Numbered from the stretch's first letter, positions 50,965-60,335 are shown. The stretch: 64,000 nt of DNA from Ectothiorhodospira magna (GCF_900110965.1 NZ_FOFO01000001.1:1-64000), one strand, 5' to 3'. Made by a program: numbers and translations. Notes: a model not told the origin generated them from the sequence alone.

Positions 50965-51942
50965 ATGCAGCCATCCTTTGGTTGTTCATCTGTCTCCGGG
51001 AGGAATGCCACCTTGGTAGAAATCATCAGGGCCTTGAACCTCACACCTGAGCAGGAAGCCCTGGTAGATTTGCACAGTTTCCTTAATGTGCTCAACATAC
51101 TGTCAGCAGAGATGGATCTGCTGGCCCATTATATCGGGGGGGATGACAACCTCAGGGCGGGCATCACCACCGTGCATGAATTTGCCAAGGCGCTCAGGGA
51201 TCCTTTTCAGGCCCGGCTCTGGATCGAGGATATCGAAGCCGTCCACCGGGAGATTCGCGCCGCCGTGGACCAGGCCACCACCGGTCTGGAACCAACGCCG
51301 GAATCGGCGGAATGCATCGACAACATCAACGCCATCATGGTGATTTTCAAGTCCCGGGTCCGGGAACTGGCGGTGCGGGCCAACGTGCCCCTGATCTGGA
51401 AATGGCACGAGCTACAGACCCTCCGGGAAGACCTGAGCCTGCTGTTTCAGGTCATGGCCCAAAAAAGCAATGGCCGGTTTGGCATCAAGGACAACATCGC
51501 TGATCAGGGAGAACGGGATTATCTGGTGAAATTCGATACCGCTAGCCACGACGGCCACCAGATCTTCATGCCTGCCATCTTTACCGACGTGATCCGGGAT
51601 CTGCTGGCCAATGCCCGCAAGTACACAGCCCCCGGCGGCAAGGTGCTGGCCGGTCTGCATGATAACGGGCACCGGATTCGGCTGGTGGTGGAAGACACCG
51701 GCATCGGTATTCCAGAGGACCAGATTCAGGACATTGTGACCTTCGGCTTTCGGGCAGACAATGCACAGGCCCGCCGCACCTACGGCGGCGGTTTTGGCCT
51801 GACCAAAGCCTACTGGGTCACCAGCCGCCTGAAGGGACGCATGTGGATCCACTCCAAAATCGACGTAGGTACCCGAGTCACCATCGAGTTTCCCCGTCTG
51901 ACCCGCCCCGAACCGACGGACGCGCCCTACGGCAGAGCTTGA
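50965..51942 (+). CDS. Histidine-kinase-like ATPase without sensor domain
   Basis: A 325-residue protein. The C-terminal half is a HATPase_c domain: N box DLLANARKYTAPGG, G1 box VVEDTGIGIPEDQI and G2 box GGGFGLTKAYWV. The N-terminal helical half may contain a phosphoacceptor histidine (LVDLHSFLNVLNIL, near residue 32), but no membrane segment or PAS/HAMP domain is seen, and no response regulator is adjacent. It could be a soluble kinase that listens to another protein. The ATG at 50965 is used, but a TTG at 51013 is also possible. Its last 16 bases overlap the convergent lipoprotein gene. Confidence 0.75.
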   Translation: MQPSFGCSSVSGRNATLVEIIRALNLTPEQEALVDLHSFLNVLNILSAEMDLLAHYIGGDDNLRAGITTVHEFAKALRDPFQARLWIEDIEAVHREIRAAVDQATTGLEPTPESAECIDNINAIMVIFKSRVRELAVRANVPLIWKWHELQTLREDLSLLFQVMAQKSNGRFGIKDNIADQGERDYLVKFDTASHDGHQIFMPAIFTDVIRDLLANARKYTAPGGKVLAGLHDNGHRIRLVVEDTGIGIPEDQIQDIVTFGFRADNAQARRTYGGGFGLTKAYWVTSRLKGRMWIHSKIDVGTRVTIEFPRLTRPEPTDAPYGRA

Positions 51943-52577
51943 ATGAGTTCCGATTCCAGCCGGGTCAGAGTATCCGCCAGGGCCCTGGACAGGCCCGCAG
52001 CCAGCTCGGCGGGGGTCGCCTCGGGCAGCAGTTGACGGGATTGCAGGGTGGAGGCCAGCAGGATGCGCCGGGGTTCCCTGTCGGCGATGGAGGACAGATA
52101 GACCTGAATCTCCAGTACCGCCGCGGGCGTTTGGGCATCCCGCAGATCCCCGTGGATGGTGTTGACCAGAATATCCAGGCGATAATCCGCGTCCCGGGCC
52201 AGACTGGCGGGTAGCACGGTGCTGAACAACCGGGCCTCCCCGATCCAGTCCCGGGTGGCGCTATAGACCTGATCCCGCACCGGGGCAAACCATTCATGAT
52301 GGAAATCAGCCACATACCGGGCGTCATCCATGCGGTAGATCAGGCCGCGTCCGGAGAACTCCGGGGCCACCCGCACCGTCCCCATGACCACAGAGCCCGC
52401 CACCGGGTTTCGGATCGGGGCGGTATCGGGCCGCTTGGCTTCCATCAGGTAGGCGGTACGCACCGGAGGTTCCCGCTCCAGGCTCACACTGCAGGCCGCG
52501 GGCAGCATCAGGGCGGGTATCAGCAGACAGGCCAGCAGCAGCCTGGGCAATGACAACAGGATGGGCTTTGGCATCAT
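51927..52577 (-). CDS. ABC-type transport auxiliary lipoprotein (PqiC/YmbA-like)
   Basis: A 216-residue lipoprotein with a signal peptide ending LPAAC (cysteine at residue 29). The mature part fits the ABC_trans_aux family: VRTAYLMEAKRPD, VMGTVRVAPEFSGRGLIYRM, VLEIQVYLSSIADREPR. Such proteins are outer-membrane partners of MCE systems such as Pqi. It is the last gene of a four-gene operon and overlaps the MCE gene by four bases (52574-52577). The overlap of 16 bases with the convergent kinase-like gene is unusual but the frames are both well supported. Confidence 0.85.
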   Translation of the reverse strand: MMPKPILLSLPRLLLACLLIPALMLPAACSVSLEREPPVRTAYLMEAKRPDTAPIRNPVAGSVVMGTVRVAPEFSGRGLIYRMDDARYVADFHHEWFAPVRDQVYSATRDWIGEARLFSTVLPASLARDADYRLDILVNTIHGDLRDAQTPAAVLEIQVYLSSIADREPRRILLASTLQSRQLLPEATPAELAAGLSRALADTLTRLESELIQALP

Positions 52578-53575
52578 CGAGGCAGCTCGGCAGGTTCAGG
52601 GGGGCGGTTGAGGATGGCGCCCGGATGGCGACGCAGCTCCTCGGTCAGATCCCGCAGGTGATCGGTCATGGCCCGCAGATTATCCAGGGTGGCAGTGATG
52701 TCCTGCTCATGGCCGGCAATCAGATCGTCGGTGCGGGCCACCGTACCCTGAAGCTGATCCAGGGTACGGATCAGCCCCTCCAGGGCGACCTGGATCTCCG
52801 GTGACTCGGACAGGCGCCGGAGATTGCGGGCGGCCTGCCCCAGTTCTTCGGGAATCCGTGCCAGTTGGGGGGAGTCCGCCAGTCCCTGCACCCGCTTGAG
52901 GATATCGTGGGTCTGCTCCAGGGTCCCGGTCAGCTCCCGCATCAATTGGCCGGTATCCACCTCCTCCACCAGAGTGTTGAGATTGACGGTGAACCGTTCG
53001 ATGTTGGATAGAATGGCTTCCACGTCCATCCGGTCCACCCGCCGCATGATGTTGTCCGCATACTGCAGGAACTGGGTCATGGTGCTCGGTGCCGAGGGGA
53101 TGTAGAGATAGTCCGGGGTCCAGTCGATGACCACCGGCGTGAAGGTGCCCGTATCGAAGAAATCCAGTTCCAGGAAATTGATCCCGGTCACCCCCTGGCT
53201 GGTCATGCGCACCCGCAGACCCCGCTCCACGAACAGGGCCAGTTCCTGCCTGACATCCCCCATGGAGGGGCTGAGCAGATCAGGGCGCAACCAGCCCCGA
53301 ACCAGCACATACTGGGCACGGTCGGCCACCGGCAGCTCTTTTTGGTAATGGGCATAGGTGAAACTGATCTGGCTCACCTCGCCGATGGTGACCCCCCGCA
53401 GCTTGATGGGCGCCCCCACGTCCAGCCCCTGAATGGAGCCATCGAAATAGGTTTCCATCATCAGCTTGGGCCGCAACAGTGCCCCCAGCCCCAGCGCCAG
53501 CAGGATCACAACAGTGGCGGCAAAGGCCCCGACGATGAACAGGCCCAGACGAAAATACCCGGCACGACTACTCAC
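52574..53575 (-). CDS. MCE-domain lipid-transfer protein (MlaD-like)
   Basis: A 333-residue periplasmic protein anchored by one N-terminal helix (about 8-33, LGLFIVGAFAATVVILLALG). The MCE domain has QGLDVGAPIKLRGVTIGEVS and ITSQGVTGINFLELDF-like features. A long helical C-terminal region (about 170-320) may form a channel or tether. Together with the permease and ATPase it should move phospholipids between membranes. It is in a tightly overlapping operon with the ATPase (four bases) and the auxiliary lipoprotein (four bases). Confidence 0.88.
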   Translation of the reverse strand: MSSRAGYFRLGLFIVGAFAATVVILLALGLGALLRPKLMMETYFDGSIQGLDVGAPIKLRGVTIGEVSQISFTYAHYQKELPVADRAQYVLVRGWLRPDLLSPSMGDVRQELALFVERGLRVRMTSQGVTGINFLELDFFDTGTFTPVVIDWTPDYLYIPSAPSTMTQFLQYADNIMRRVDRMDVEAILSNIERFTVNLNTLVEEVDTGQLMRELTGTLEQTHDILKRVQGLADSPQLARIPEELGQAARNLRRLSESPEIQVALEGLIRTLDQLQGTVARTDDLIAGHEQDITATLDNLRAMTDHLRDLTEELRRHPGAILNRPPEPAELPR

Positions 53576-54348
53576 GATGCCTCCGTGGCTTCACGGTTGA
53601 AGAAACGACGCACCCAGGGGTGTTCACTATGGTCCCGCAGCTGGGCGGGGTCGCCCTCGGCCAGGATGCCCTGGGTTTCCTTGTCCAGCATGATCACCCG
53701 ATCGGCAATGGTGAAGATGCTGGGCAATTCGTGGGTCACCACCACGAAGGTGATGCCCAGGATGCGGCTCAGACGCAGGATCAGCTGATCCAGTTCCGCC
53801 GAAGTGATGGGGTCCAGACCGGCGGAGGGCTCATCCAGAAACAGGATGTCCGGGTCCAGCGCCATGGCCCGGGCGATGGCGGTACGCTTTTGCATCCCGC
53901 CGGAAATCTCCGCTGGCAGGTGCCGCTCAAACCCGGCCAGGCCCACCAGTTGCAGCTTGAGACGGGCCACCAGGTCCATGGCCTCATCGGGCAGGTCGGT
54001 GAACTCCTCCAGGGGCAGGCGCACGTTGTCCAGCAGGGTCATGGAGCCGAACAGGGCGCCCATCTGATACATGACGCCGAAACGCCGCAGGATGTCCCGC
54101 CGCGCCTGGCCCTCAGTGCCGGTGAAGACCTCACCGCCGATGGTCACCGAACCGGCCATGGGTTCATAAAGGCCAATCAGGTGCTTGAGCAGGGTACTCT
54201 TGCCACAGCCGGACCCACCCAGGATGACGAAAATCTCCCCTGGGGCAATATCAAAGCACAAATCCTTCAGCAACGGTCGACCACCAAACCCCAGGGTGAG
54301 GTCCCGGACCTGGATAATGGCTGGGGATGATTGCGGATCGGACGGCAT
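53572..54348 (-). CDS. ABC transporter ATPase (MlaF-like)
   Basis: A 258-residue ATPase. Walker A is ILGGSGCGKSTLLKHLIGLY (near 37-52), the signature is EISGGMQKRTAIARAM and Walker B DILFLDEPSAGLDP. The sequence GGMQKR is typical of the Mla/MCE-associated ATPases rather than general importers. The start overlaps the permease stop by one base. It powers lipid transport with the permease encoded upstream. Confidence 0.92.
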   Translation of the reverse strand: MPSDPQSSPAIIQVRDLTLGFGGRPLLKDLCFDIAPGEIFVILGGSGCGKSTLLKHLIGLYEPMAGSVTIGGEVFTGTEGQARRDILRRFGVMYQMGALFGSMTLLDNVRLPLEEFTDLPDEAMDLVARLKLQLVGLAGFERHLPAEISGGMQKRTAIARAMALDPDILFLDEPSAGLDPITSAELDQLILRLSRILGITFVVVTHELPSIFTIADRVIMLDKETQGILAEGDPAQLRDHSEHPWVRRFFNREATEAS

Positions 54349-55529
54349 CAGATACCCAAATGGAAGAAGATCACGGCAAACAGACCATCCAGTACCACGA
54401 TCAGGATGATTGCGCTGACCACCGCCCGGGTGGTGGATACCCCCACCGCGGAGGCGCCGGTGCGGGTTTCCAGTCCCCGCAGACAGCCCACCCCGGCAAT
54501 CACCAGACCAAATACCGCCGCCTTGAACAGGCCACCGAGAAAATCACTGGGGGACACCGCCTGACTCACCTGATTCATGAACGCCACCAGGGGCACATCG
54601 AAGGTCATCATCACCAGGGCACCCCCCATCAACCCCACCAGATCGGCAAAAATGGTGAGCAGGGGTGCCACGATCACTGCCGCCATCACCCGGGTCACCA
54701 CCAGAAATCGCACCGGATCCAGCCCCATGGTGGTCAGGGCGTTGAGTTCCTCGTTGACTTTCATGGTACCGATCTCGGCGGCAAAGGCGGAAGCGGACCG
54801 CCCCGCCAGCAGGATCGCCGTCATCAGCGGCCCCAGTTCCCGAAACAAGGACAAGGCCACCAGATTGGCCACAAAGATCTCGGCACCAAACTGCTTCATG
54901 GCCACCGCGGACTGAAACGCCAGAATCACCCCCATGAGAAAGGCGATCAGGGCAACGATGGGCAGGGCATTGACCCCGGCCTCCTGGGCAATGCGCAGGG
55001 CGTCCTTCCAGCGGACCCTGGACGGGTGGATCAGACCGTGGAACAAGGCCGCCGTCGCCTCGCCGACGAACACCACATGGTTATACAGATCCCGGCCCAG
55101 GTCATGCACCCCCTCCCCCAGACGCTGGCGCAAGCCGGGAGGGGACCGATCCGGCGGGGGCGCCGCCAGGGCCTGGGCATCGAAGGGTTCGAGCAGTTGG
55201 GCCACCTTGGGCGGTACATTGGCCAGCGCCACCGGCGCCGCCGGGTCGCGGGGCTGGCGCAACAGATCCAGTAACAGGGCCACGCCGGCACCGTCACAAT
55301 AGGCCACCGCCGCCAGGTCCACCTGCACCGGCTGCCCTGAATACCGAATCAGCAGGTCACGGGCATGGGACCATAACGGCCCCACCGTATAGGCATCCAG
55401 CCGACCGGACAGCACCAGCATGCACTCACCGTTGGGGCCGGAAGCCACGTCCAGTTGTGCACTGTCTTGATTCACCGATGTCTTTTTATCCATCAAAACC
55501 CGGAAACGCCTTGGCAAACCATTGATCAT
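54348..55529 (-). CDS. STAS-MlaE fusion permease
   Basis: A 393-residue protein when started at the ATG at 55527-55529, which has a GGAG site; a downstream ATG at 55493 (MDKKTS) is possible. Residues 1-110 are a STAS-like domain (VLSGRLDAYTVGPLW, AYCDGAGVALLLDLLRQP), equivalent to MlaB fused to the permease. The usual phosphorylatable serine or threonine is replaced (D-G-A-G). The permease half has MlaE features, ELGPLMTAILLAGRSASAFA and AEIGTMKVNEELNALTTMGL, plus about five membrane helices. It is the first gene of the four-gene operon and divergent from the MoxR gene. Confidence 0.9.
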   Translation of the reverse strand: MINGLPRRFRVLMDKKTSVNQDSAQLDVASGPNGECMLVLSGRLDAYTVGPLWSHARDLLIRYSGQPVQVDLAAVAYCDGAGVALLLDLLRQPRDPAAPVALANVPPKVAQLLEPFDAQALAAPPPDRSPPGLRQRLGEGVHDLGRDLYNHVVFVGEATAALFHGLIHPSRVRWKDALRIAQEAGVNALPIVALIAFLMGVILAFQSAVAMKQFGAEIFVANLVALSLFRELGPLMTAILLAGRSASAFAAEIGTMKVNEELNALTTMGLDPVRFLVVTRVMAAVIVAPLLTIFADLVGLMGGALVMMTFDVPLVAFMNQVSQAVSPSDFLGGLFKAAVFGLVIAGVGCLRGLETRTGASAVGVSTTRAVVSAIILIVVLDGLFAVIFFHLGI

Positions 55530-55639
55530 GTCGCTCCATATTGCCAGACTGGACACAATATAAAAGCGACCACCCCCATGCACCGGCCTGTTTAAAGCCC
55601 ATGCCCTGGCCCACCTGCGATGGAGTCCTGCTGCCCCCC

Positions 55640-56575
55640 ATGAATACCCTCCCGTCCTCGCCGGCCTCGTCCATCGACGCCATTTTGACACAACTGAACA
55701 CGGTGATCCTGGGGAAATCCGGTCCCATCCGGCTGGCCCTGGCCTGCCTGCTGGCCCGGGGCCACCTGCTGGTGGAAGACCTGCCAGGGGTGGGCAAAAC
55801 CACCCTGGCCCATGCCCTGGCCCGCACCCTGGGGCTGCAATTTCAGCGCATTCAGTTCACCAGCGACCTGCTGCCGGCGGATATCCTGGGTGTCCCGGTG
55901 TTCAGTTCCGAACGTAAATGCTTTGAATTTCATCCCGGCCCGATCTTTTCCCAACTGGTACTGGCGGACGAGATCAACCGCGCCACCCCCAAATCCCAAA
56001 GCGCCCTGCTGGAAGCCATGGAAGAACAGCAGGTGACCATCGAAGGCATCACCCGGCATCTGCCGGTGCCATTTTTTGTCATCGCCACCCAAAATCCCCA
56101 GGAACAAATCGGCACTTTTCCCCTGCCTGAATCCCAGATGGACCGGTTTTTGATGCGCCTTCATCTGGGCTATCCCGATGCCGCTGCCGAACGGGCCCTG
56201 CTGCGGGGTCAGGATCGCCGGGAACTGGTGGAAACCCTGCCCACCCAGGTGGACGGATCGGCCCTGTTGGCGCTGCAGCAGCAGGTGACCCAGATCCATG
56301 TCTCCGATGCCCTGCTGGACTACCTGCAGGCCATCATCGCCCATACCCGCCAACCGGGCATATACCGGATGGGACTCTCTCCCCGTGCGGTGCTGGCTCT
56401 GTTGCGGGCGGCCCAGGCCTGGGCCATGGTGGATCACCGGGATCATGTGTTGCCGGAAGACATCCAGGCGGTCCTGCCGCCGGTGGCCGGGCATCGGCTG
56501 CACCTGAGAGAATCCCCTGGCCTGGCACCGGAACAGGTTACCCGGCGCCTGATCGAAGCTGTCCCGGTCCCATGA
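55640..56575 (+). CDS. MoxR-type AAA+ ATPase
   Basis: A 311-residue AAA+ chaperone. Walker A is VEDLPGVGKTTLAHALA, Walker B and sensor LVLADEINRATPKSQSALLE and TQNPQEQIGTFPLPESQMDR. MoxR proteins of this group pair with DUF58 and transglutaminase proteins and are thought to help assembly of complexes at the envelope. The ATG at 55640 is the preferred start; an upstream in-frame ATG exists but lacks family sequence. The stop overlaps the DUF58 start by four bases. The operon runs MoxR, DUF58, TgpA. Confidence 0.92.
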   Translation: MNTLPSSPASSIDAILTQLNTVILGKSGPIRLALACLLARGHLLVEDLPGVGKTTLAHALARTLGLQFQRIQFTSDLLPADILGVPVFSSERKCFEFHPGPIFSQLVLADEINRATPKSQSALLEAMEEQQVTIEGITRHLPVPFFVIATQNPQEQIGTFPLPESQMDRFLMRLHLGYPDAAAERALLRGQDRRELVETLPTQVDGSALLALQQQVTQIHVSDALLDYLQAIIAHTRQPGIYRMGLSPRAVLALLRAAQAWAMVDHRDHVLPEDIQAVLPPVAGHRLHLRESPGLAPEQVTRRLIEAVPVP

Positions 56576-57558
56576 TGCAACCTTCGACCCTGGACCATCG
56601 GCGACTGCGGGAACGGGCCATTGCCTGGATCACCCGGCACCAGCGACCACAGGGGCGAACCCTGGAACTGGATCGGCGCTGCATCTACATCCTGCCCACC
56701 CGTCAGGGCTACACCTTTGCCCTGATTCTTGTGGTGATGTTGTTGGGGGCCATCAATTACAGCAACAGCATGGCCTTCATGCTGACCTTCCTGCTGGCGG
56801 CCCTGGGGGCCAATGCCATGTGGCATACCCACAGAAACCTGCTGGGGCTGAAGGTCACCCGCCAACCGGCCCAGCCGATCTTTGCCGGCCAGACTGCCCA
56901 GTTTGTCTATACCGTGGACAATCCCAGTCGGGCAACCCGTCGCGGCCTGCTGCTGGAGACCCTCAATGGCACACCGGTGCCCTTTGATGTCGGCGCCCGA
57001 CATGCCACCCAGGTCACCCTGGACCTGCCCGCCCGGCGCCGGGGCCTGTTACGGCCCGGTCGTCTGCGACTTCATGGCCGCTATCCCATGGGACTGTTCC
57101 GGGCCTGGTCCTGGCTGCATTTTGATGATTCCGTACTGGTCTACCCCAAACCCCTGCCCATGGATCAGGCGCCCCCCTTTACCGGGCAGGATGAAGGCGA
57201 AAGCCAGGAACGCACCGATCCCGCCGGAGAGGAGTTTGCCGGAGTCCGGGGCTATCAGGCAGGAGACTCCCCCCGCCATCTGGACTGGAAAGCCCTGGCC
57301 CGTACCGGTGATTTGTATACCAAGCAGTTTGGCGAGGTGAGTGGCGGGCAAATCTGGCTGGACTGGGACCAGTTGCCGGCGGGTGATCTGGAAATCCGGT
57401 TGTCCATGATGTGCCATCAGGTGCTGCAGGCCCAGGCTCAGGGGCGGCGTTTTGGACTGCGCATGCCCGGCCTGACCCTGGACCCGGACACCGGTGAGGC
57501 CCATCAGCACCGCTGTCTGGGGTACCTGGCCTGCTTTGCTCTGCCAACGGATACCTAA
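56572..57558 (+). CDS. DUF58-domain membrane protein
   Basis: A 328-residue protein with two close hydrophobic segments (about 48-85) near the N-terminus and a DUF58 domain after 190: DPAGEEFAGVRGYQAGDSPR, then HLDWKALARTGDLYTKQF, the signature of the family. DUF58 proteins have a vWA-like fold and are nearly always next to MoxR ATPases. The role is not proven; relatives take part in envelope maintenance. It lies in the middle of the MoxR-TgpA operon. Confidence 0.88.
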   Translation: MMQPSTLDHRRLRERAIAWITRHQRPQGRTLELDRRCIYILPTRQGYTFALILVVMLLGAINYSNSMAFMLTFLLAALGANAMWHTHRNLLGLKVTRQPAQPIFAGQTAQFVYTVDNPSRATRRGLLLETLNGTPVPFDVGARHATQVTLDLPARRRGLLRPGRLRLHGRYPMGLFRAWSWLHFDDSVLVYPKPLPMDQAPPFTGQDEGESQERTDPAGEEFAGVRGYQAGDSPRHLDWKALARTGDLYTKQFGEVSGGQIWLDWDQLPAGDLEIRLSMMCHQVLQAQAQGRRFGLRMPGLTLDPDTGEAHQHRCLGYLACFALPTDT

Positions 57559-57563
57559 ACACC

Positions 57564-59552
57564 ATGGCCCCCCTCCCCAGGACATTGGAAAACACGCTGC
57601 CGGAGCGCTCCCACGCCCTGTTGTGGGTCATCGCCGCCATCGGCGTGGCCATGGCACCCCATCTGTTCAATCAGCCCCTGTGGGTGGTGCTGATCACGGC
57701 CCTGGCCCTGATCTGGCGCGGTGGAGTGCATCTGGGCCGATTGCCCATGCCCTCCCGCTGGATCCTGGTGCTGCTCACCGTGCTGATGACGGGCCTGGTT
57801 CTGGGACGCTACGGCACCCTGTTTGGCCGGGATGCCGGCGTGGCCCTGCTGGTGCTGATGACCGGCCTGAAACTGCTGGAAACCCGCACTTACCGGGATG
57901 CCATGGTCGGGGTGTTTTTGGGGTATTTCGTCATCATCACCAACTTCTTCTACTCCCAGGAGATCCCGGTGGCCCTCTACATGCTGGTGGCAGTCTTTGC
58001 CACCACTGCCGCCCTGGTCAGGCTCAACGCCGGGGAAGGGGTGCAACCGGCCAGGGAGTCCTTTGGCCTGGCGGGTCTGATGCTGGGCCAGGCGGTACCG
58101 GTGATGATCATCCTGTTTTTGCTTTTTCCCCGGCTGCCCGGACCCCTTTGGGGCGCACCCCAGGACAGCACCGCCGGGGTCACGGGCCTGTCCGACAGCA
58201 TGTCCCCAGGCGCCATCAGTGAACTGCTGCAATCCGACGCGCCCGCTTTTCGGGTCTCATTTGTCCATGATCCCCCACCGCCGGCGGAGCGCTACTGGCG
58301 CGGGCCGGTATTCTGGCAGTTTGACGGGAGTACCTGGCGAAGAGGTCGGGACATGGGCACCACCGCCCCGCCCCTGATCCTGGAGCCGACCAACCTGGTG
58401 ACCCATACCATCAATCTGGAACCCCACCAGCAGCGCTGGCTATTGGCCCTGGACGTGCCCGTTTCCGTGCCACCGGACGCCCGCATGACCGAAGATCAGT
58501 ACCTGGTCGCCGGGCAACCGGTAAGACGGCTGATCCAGTACACCGTGGACGCCCTCCCGGATGGGGTGCTGGAACCGGAACTGACGCCAGAGCGTCGTCA
58601 ACAGGCCCTGGCATTACCCGATCAGGCCGCACCCAGGACACAGGCCATGGCGCGAAAATGGCGCGACCAAAAGGATGATGATGATGTCCTGATCCAGGCT
58701 GTACTGGATCATTTTCATCAGGAAGCCTTTTTTTATACCCTCTCGCCACCCCCCATGAGCCGGGAACCGGTGGATCAGTTCCTGTTCGAGGCCCGGGCTG
58801 GTTTCTGCGAGCACTATGCCAGCGCCTTCGTGGTGCTGATGCGGGCCGCCGGCATCCCGGCACGGGTGGTCACCGGCTACCAGGGCGGCGAATACAACCG
58901 CCTGGGCAATTACCTGCTGGTGCGCCAGTCCGATGCCCATGCCTGGGCCGAGGTCTGGCTGGAAGGCCGGGGCTGGGTGCGGGTGGACCCCACGGCGGCG
59001 GTGGCCCCGGAGCGTATCGAATCGGGCATCCGCACCGCCCTGGCCGGAGATCAGGCGGCGCCGGACTTCATCCGCCGCGGTCCAGGCTGGGGCATGGCGC
59101 GGCTGCAGTGGGCCTTATGGCGCGACAGCATCGACTACTACTGGAGCGGCTGGGTGCTGGCTTTTGGTCCCGAGCGACAGGAGGAACTGCTGGAACGGCT
59201 GGGGCTGGGGCGGCTGGACTGGCGTGGAATGGTAACCCTGATGGTGGTGCTTGTGGGCACGGTGGTGCTGGTCTTCACGGCGGCGTTCCTGTGGCGCAAT
59301 CGCCCGCCGAAAGCAGATCCCCTGGCGGCGATCTATGGACATTTCTGCCGGCGGCTGGCCCGGGTCGGACTGATCCGCGCCCCCCATGAACCGCCCCTGG
59401 ACTTTGGCCGCCGTATCGCCCGGGAACGCCCGGACCTGGCAGAACCGGTACTGGATTTCATCCAGGCCTATGTGGCCCTGCGCTACGGGCCTGCCCCGGA
59501 CCTGACGCAGTATCGGCAATTGCAAGGGCGGCTGCGCCGGATAAAACCCTGA
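57564..59552 (+). CDS. Transglutaminase-like membrane protein TgpA
   Basis: A 662-residue protein of the DUF3488-transglutaminase-DUF4129 type. About six membrane helices cover residues 15-190, and a periplasmic transglutaminase core follows with the catalytic triad cysteine (GFCEHYASAFVVLMR, near 415), histidine (SDAHAWAEVWL, near 459) and aspartate (WVRVDPTAAV, near 475). One more helix at about 553-577 precedes the C-terminal domain. In Pseudomonas aeruginosa the homologue TgpA is essential. The stop overlaps the second crcB start by one base. Confidence 0.9.
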   Translation: MAPLPRTLENTLPERSHALLWVIAAIGVAMAPHLFNQPLWVVLITALALIWRGGVHLGRLPMPSRWILVLLTVLMTGLVLGRYGTLFGRDAGVALLVLMTGLKLLETRTYRDAMVGVFLGYFVIITNFFYSQEIPVALYMLVAVFATTAALVRLNAGEGVQPARESFGLAGLMLGQAVPVMIILFLLFPRLPGPLWGAPQDSTAGVTGLSDSMSPGAISELLQSDAPAFRVSFVHDPPPPAERYWRGPVFWQFDGSTWRRGRDMGTTAPPLILEPTNLVTHTINLEPHQQRWLLALDVPVSVPPDARMTEDQYLVAGQPVRRLIQYTVDALPDGVLEPELTPERRQQALALPDQAAPRTQAMARKWRDQKDDDDVLIQAVLDHFHQEAFFYTLSPPPMSREPVDQFLFEARAGFCEHYASAFVVLMRAAGIPARVVTGYQGGEYNRLGNYLLVRQSDAHAWAEVWLEGRGWVRVDPTAAVAPERIESGIRTALAGDQAAPDFIRRGPGWGMARLQWALWRDSIDYYWSGWVLAFGPERQEELLERLGLGRLDWRGMVTLMVVLVGTVVLVFTAAFLWRNRPPKADPLAAIYGHFCRRLARVGLIRAPHEPPLDFGRRIARERPDLAEPVLDFIQAYVALRYGPAPDLTQYRQLQGRLRRIKP

Positions 59553-60007
59553 TGTCAAAACAGCAGGCCATCATACTGGCAGTGGCCTTGGGCAGTGGTC
59601 TGGGCGCGGTGCTGCGATATACGCTATCCATCACGATACTGACCCTGATGGGCCCGGGTCTGATCTGGGGTGCTTTGGCCACCCTGCTGGTGAATATGCT
59701 GGGTTCCTGGCTCATGGGCCTGTATGCCGCCCTCACCGGCCCGGATGGCCTGTTACCGACTGGTCCGGTCATGAGTCAGTTCGTACTCACCGGGTTTTGT
59801 GGTGGTTTCACCACCTTTTCCCTGTTCAGTCTTGAGGCTTTGCTCTGGTGGGAACAGGGATATCCAGCCATGGCCGTGGGTCAGGTGATGGGGTCGGTGG
59901 CCCTGTGGATGCTGGCGGTGTGGCTGGGCTACACCCAGGGCATGGCCATCAATCAACGCCGCCGGGCCGCCAAAGCCGAGTCGAAAAAAAAGGTTGACAC
60001 CGATTAA
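59552..60007 (+). CDS. crcB: CrcB/Fluc fluoride channel (second copy)
   Basis: A 151-residue four-helix membrane protein. It contains GSGLGAVLRYTLS, GALATLLVNMLGSWLMGL and TGFCGGFTTFSLFSLEAL, all typical of Fluc channels. A basic tail (NQRRRAAKAESKKKVD) follows the last helix. It is distinct from the first copy at 49977-50375, not a recent duplicate, since they differ at most positions outside the motifs. It is coupled to tgpA, and the promoter of tRNA-Gly lies in its last codons. Confidence 0.92.
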   Translation: MSKQQAIILAVALGSGLGAVLRYTLSITILTLMGPGLIWGALATLLVNMLGSWLMGLYAALTGPDGLLPTGPVMSQFVLTGFCGGFTTFSLFSLEALLWWEQGYPAMAVGQVMGSVALWMLAVWLGYTQGMAINQRRRAAKAESKKKVDTD

Positions 60008-60021
60008 CAGGACTGTAGAAT
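59994..60021 (+). promoter_or_regulatory. Promoter of tRNA-Gly
   Basis: TTGACA (59994-59999) and TAGAAT (60016-60021) are separated by 16 bases, followed by a GC-rich discriminator (ACGCGCC) as is usual for growth-controlled stable RNA promoters. The -35 box lies inside the end of crcB. Confidence 0.8.
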
Positions 60022-60038
60022 ACGCGCCATCAAGTGAC

Positions 60039-60114
<76 letters not shown>

Positions 60115-60132
60115 GATTCACGAATTAAAGAA

Positions 60133-60152
60133 CCGCCTTCAGGCGGTTTTTT
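60133..60152 (+). terminator. Terminator of tRNA-Gly
   Basis: CCGCCT and AGGCGG with a TC loop are followed by six T residues. It separates the tRNA-Gly unit from tRNA-Cys. Confidence 0.85.
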
Positions 60153-60199
60153 AATGCCTTCAGGATCGCCATCCCTGCCCAGAGCGTCATCCTCCGGGG

Positions 60200-60229
60200 T
60201 TGCCAATTTGAGGGCATTAAGGCTACAAT
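60200..60229 (+). promoter_or_regulatory. Promoter of tRNA-Cys
   Basis: TTGCCA (60200-60205) and TACAAT (60224-60229) are separated by 18 bases, about 25 bases before the mature tRNA start. Confidence 0.6.
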
Positions 60230-60253
60230 TCTTTTTTGACTGCCAATTTCCCA

Positions 60254-60327
60254 GGCTGGGTGGCAGAGTGGTTATGCAGCGGCCTGCAAAGCCGTGGACG
60301 CCGGTTCGATTCCGACCCCAGCCTCCA
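60254..60327 (+). tRNA. tRNA-Cys (anticodon GCA)
   Basis: A 74-base tRNA with acceptor arms GGCTGGG/CCCAGCC, anticodon loop CCTGCAAAG reading GCA, the T discriminator base characteristic of tRNA-Cys, TTCGATT in the T loop and an encoded CCA end. It is transcribed from its own promoter. Confidence 0.97.
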
Positions 60328-60335
60328 GTACCGTC

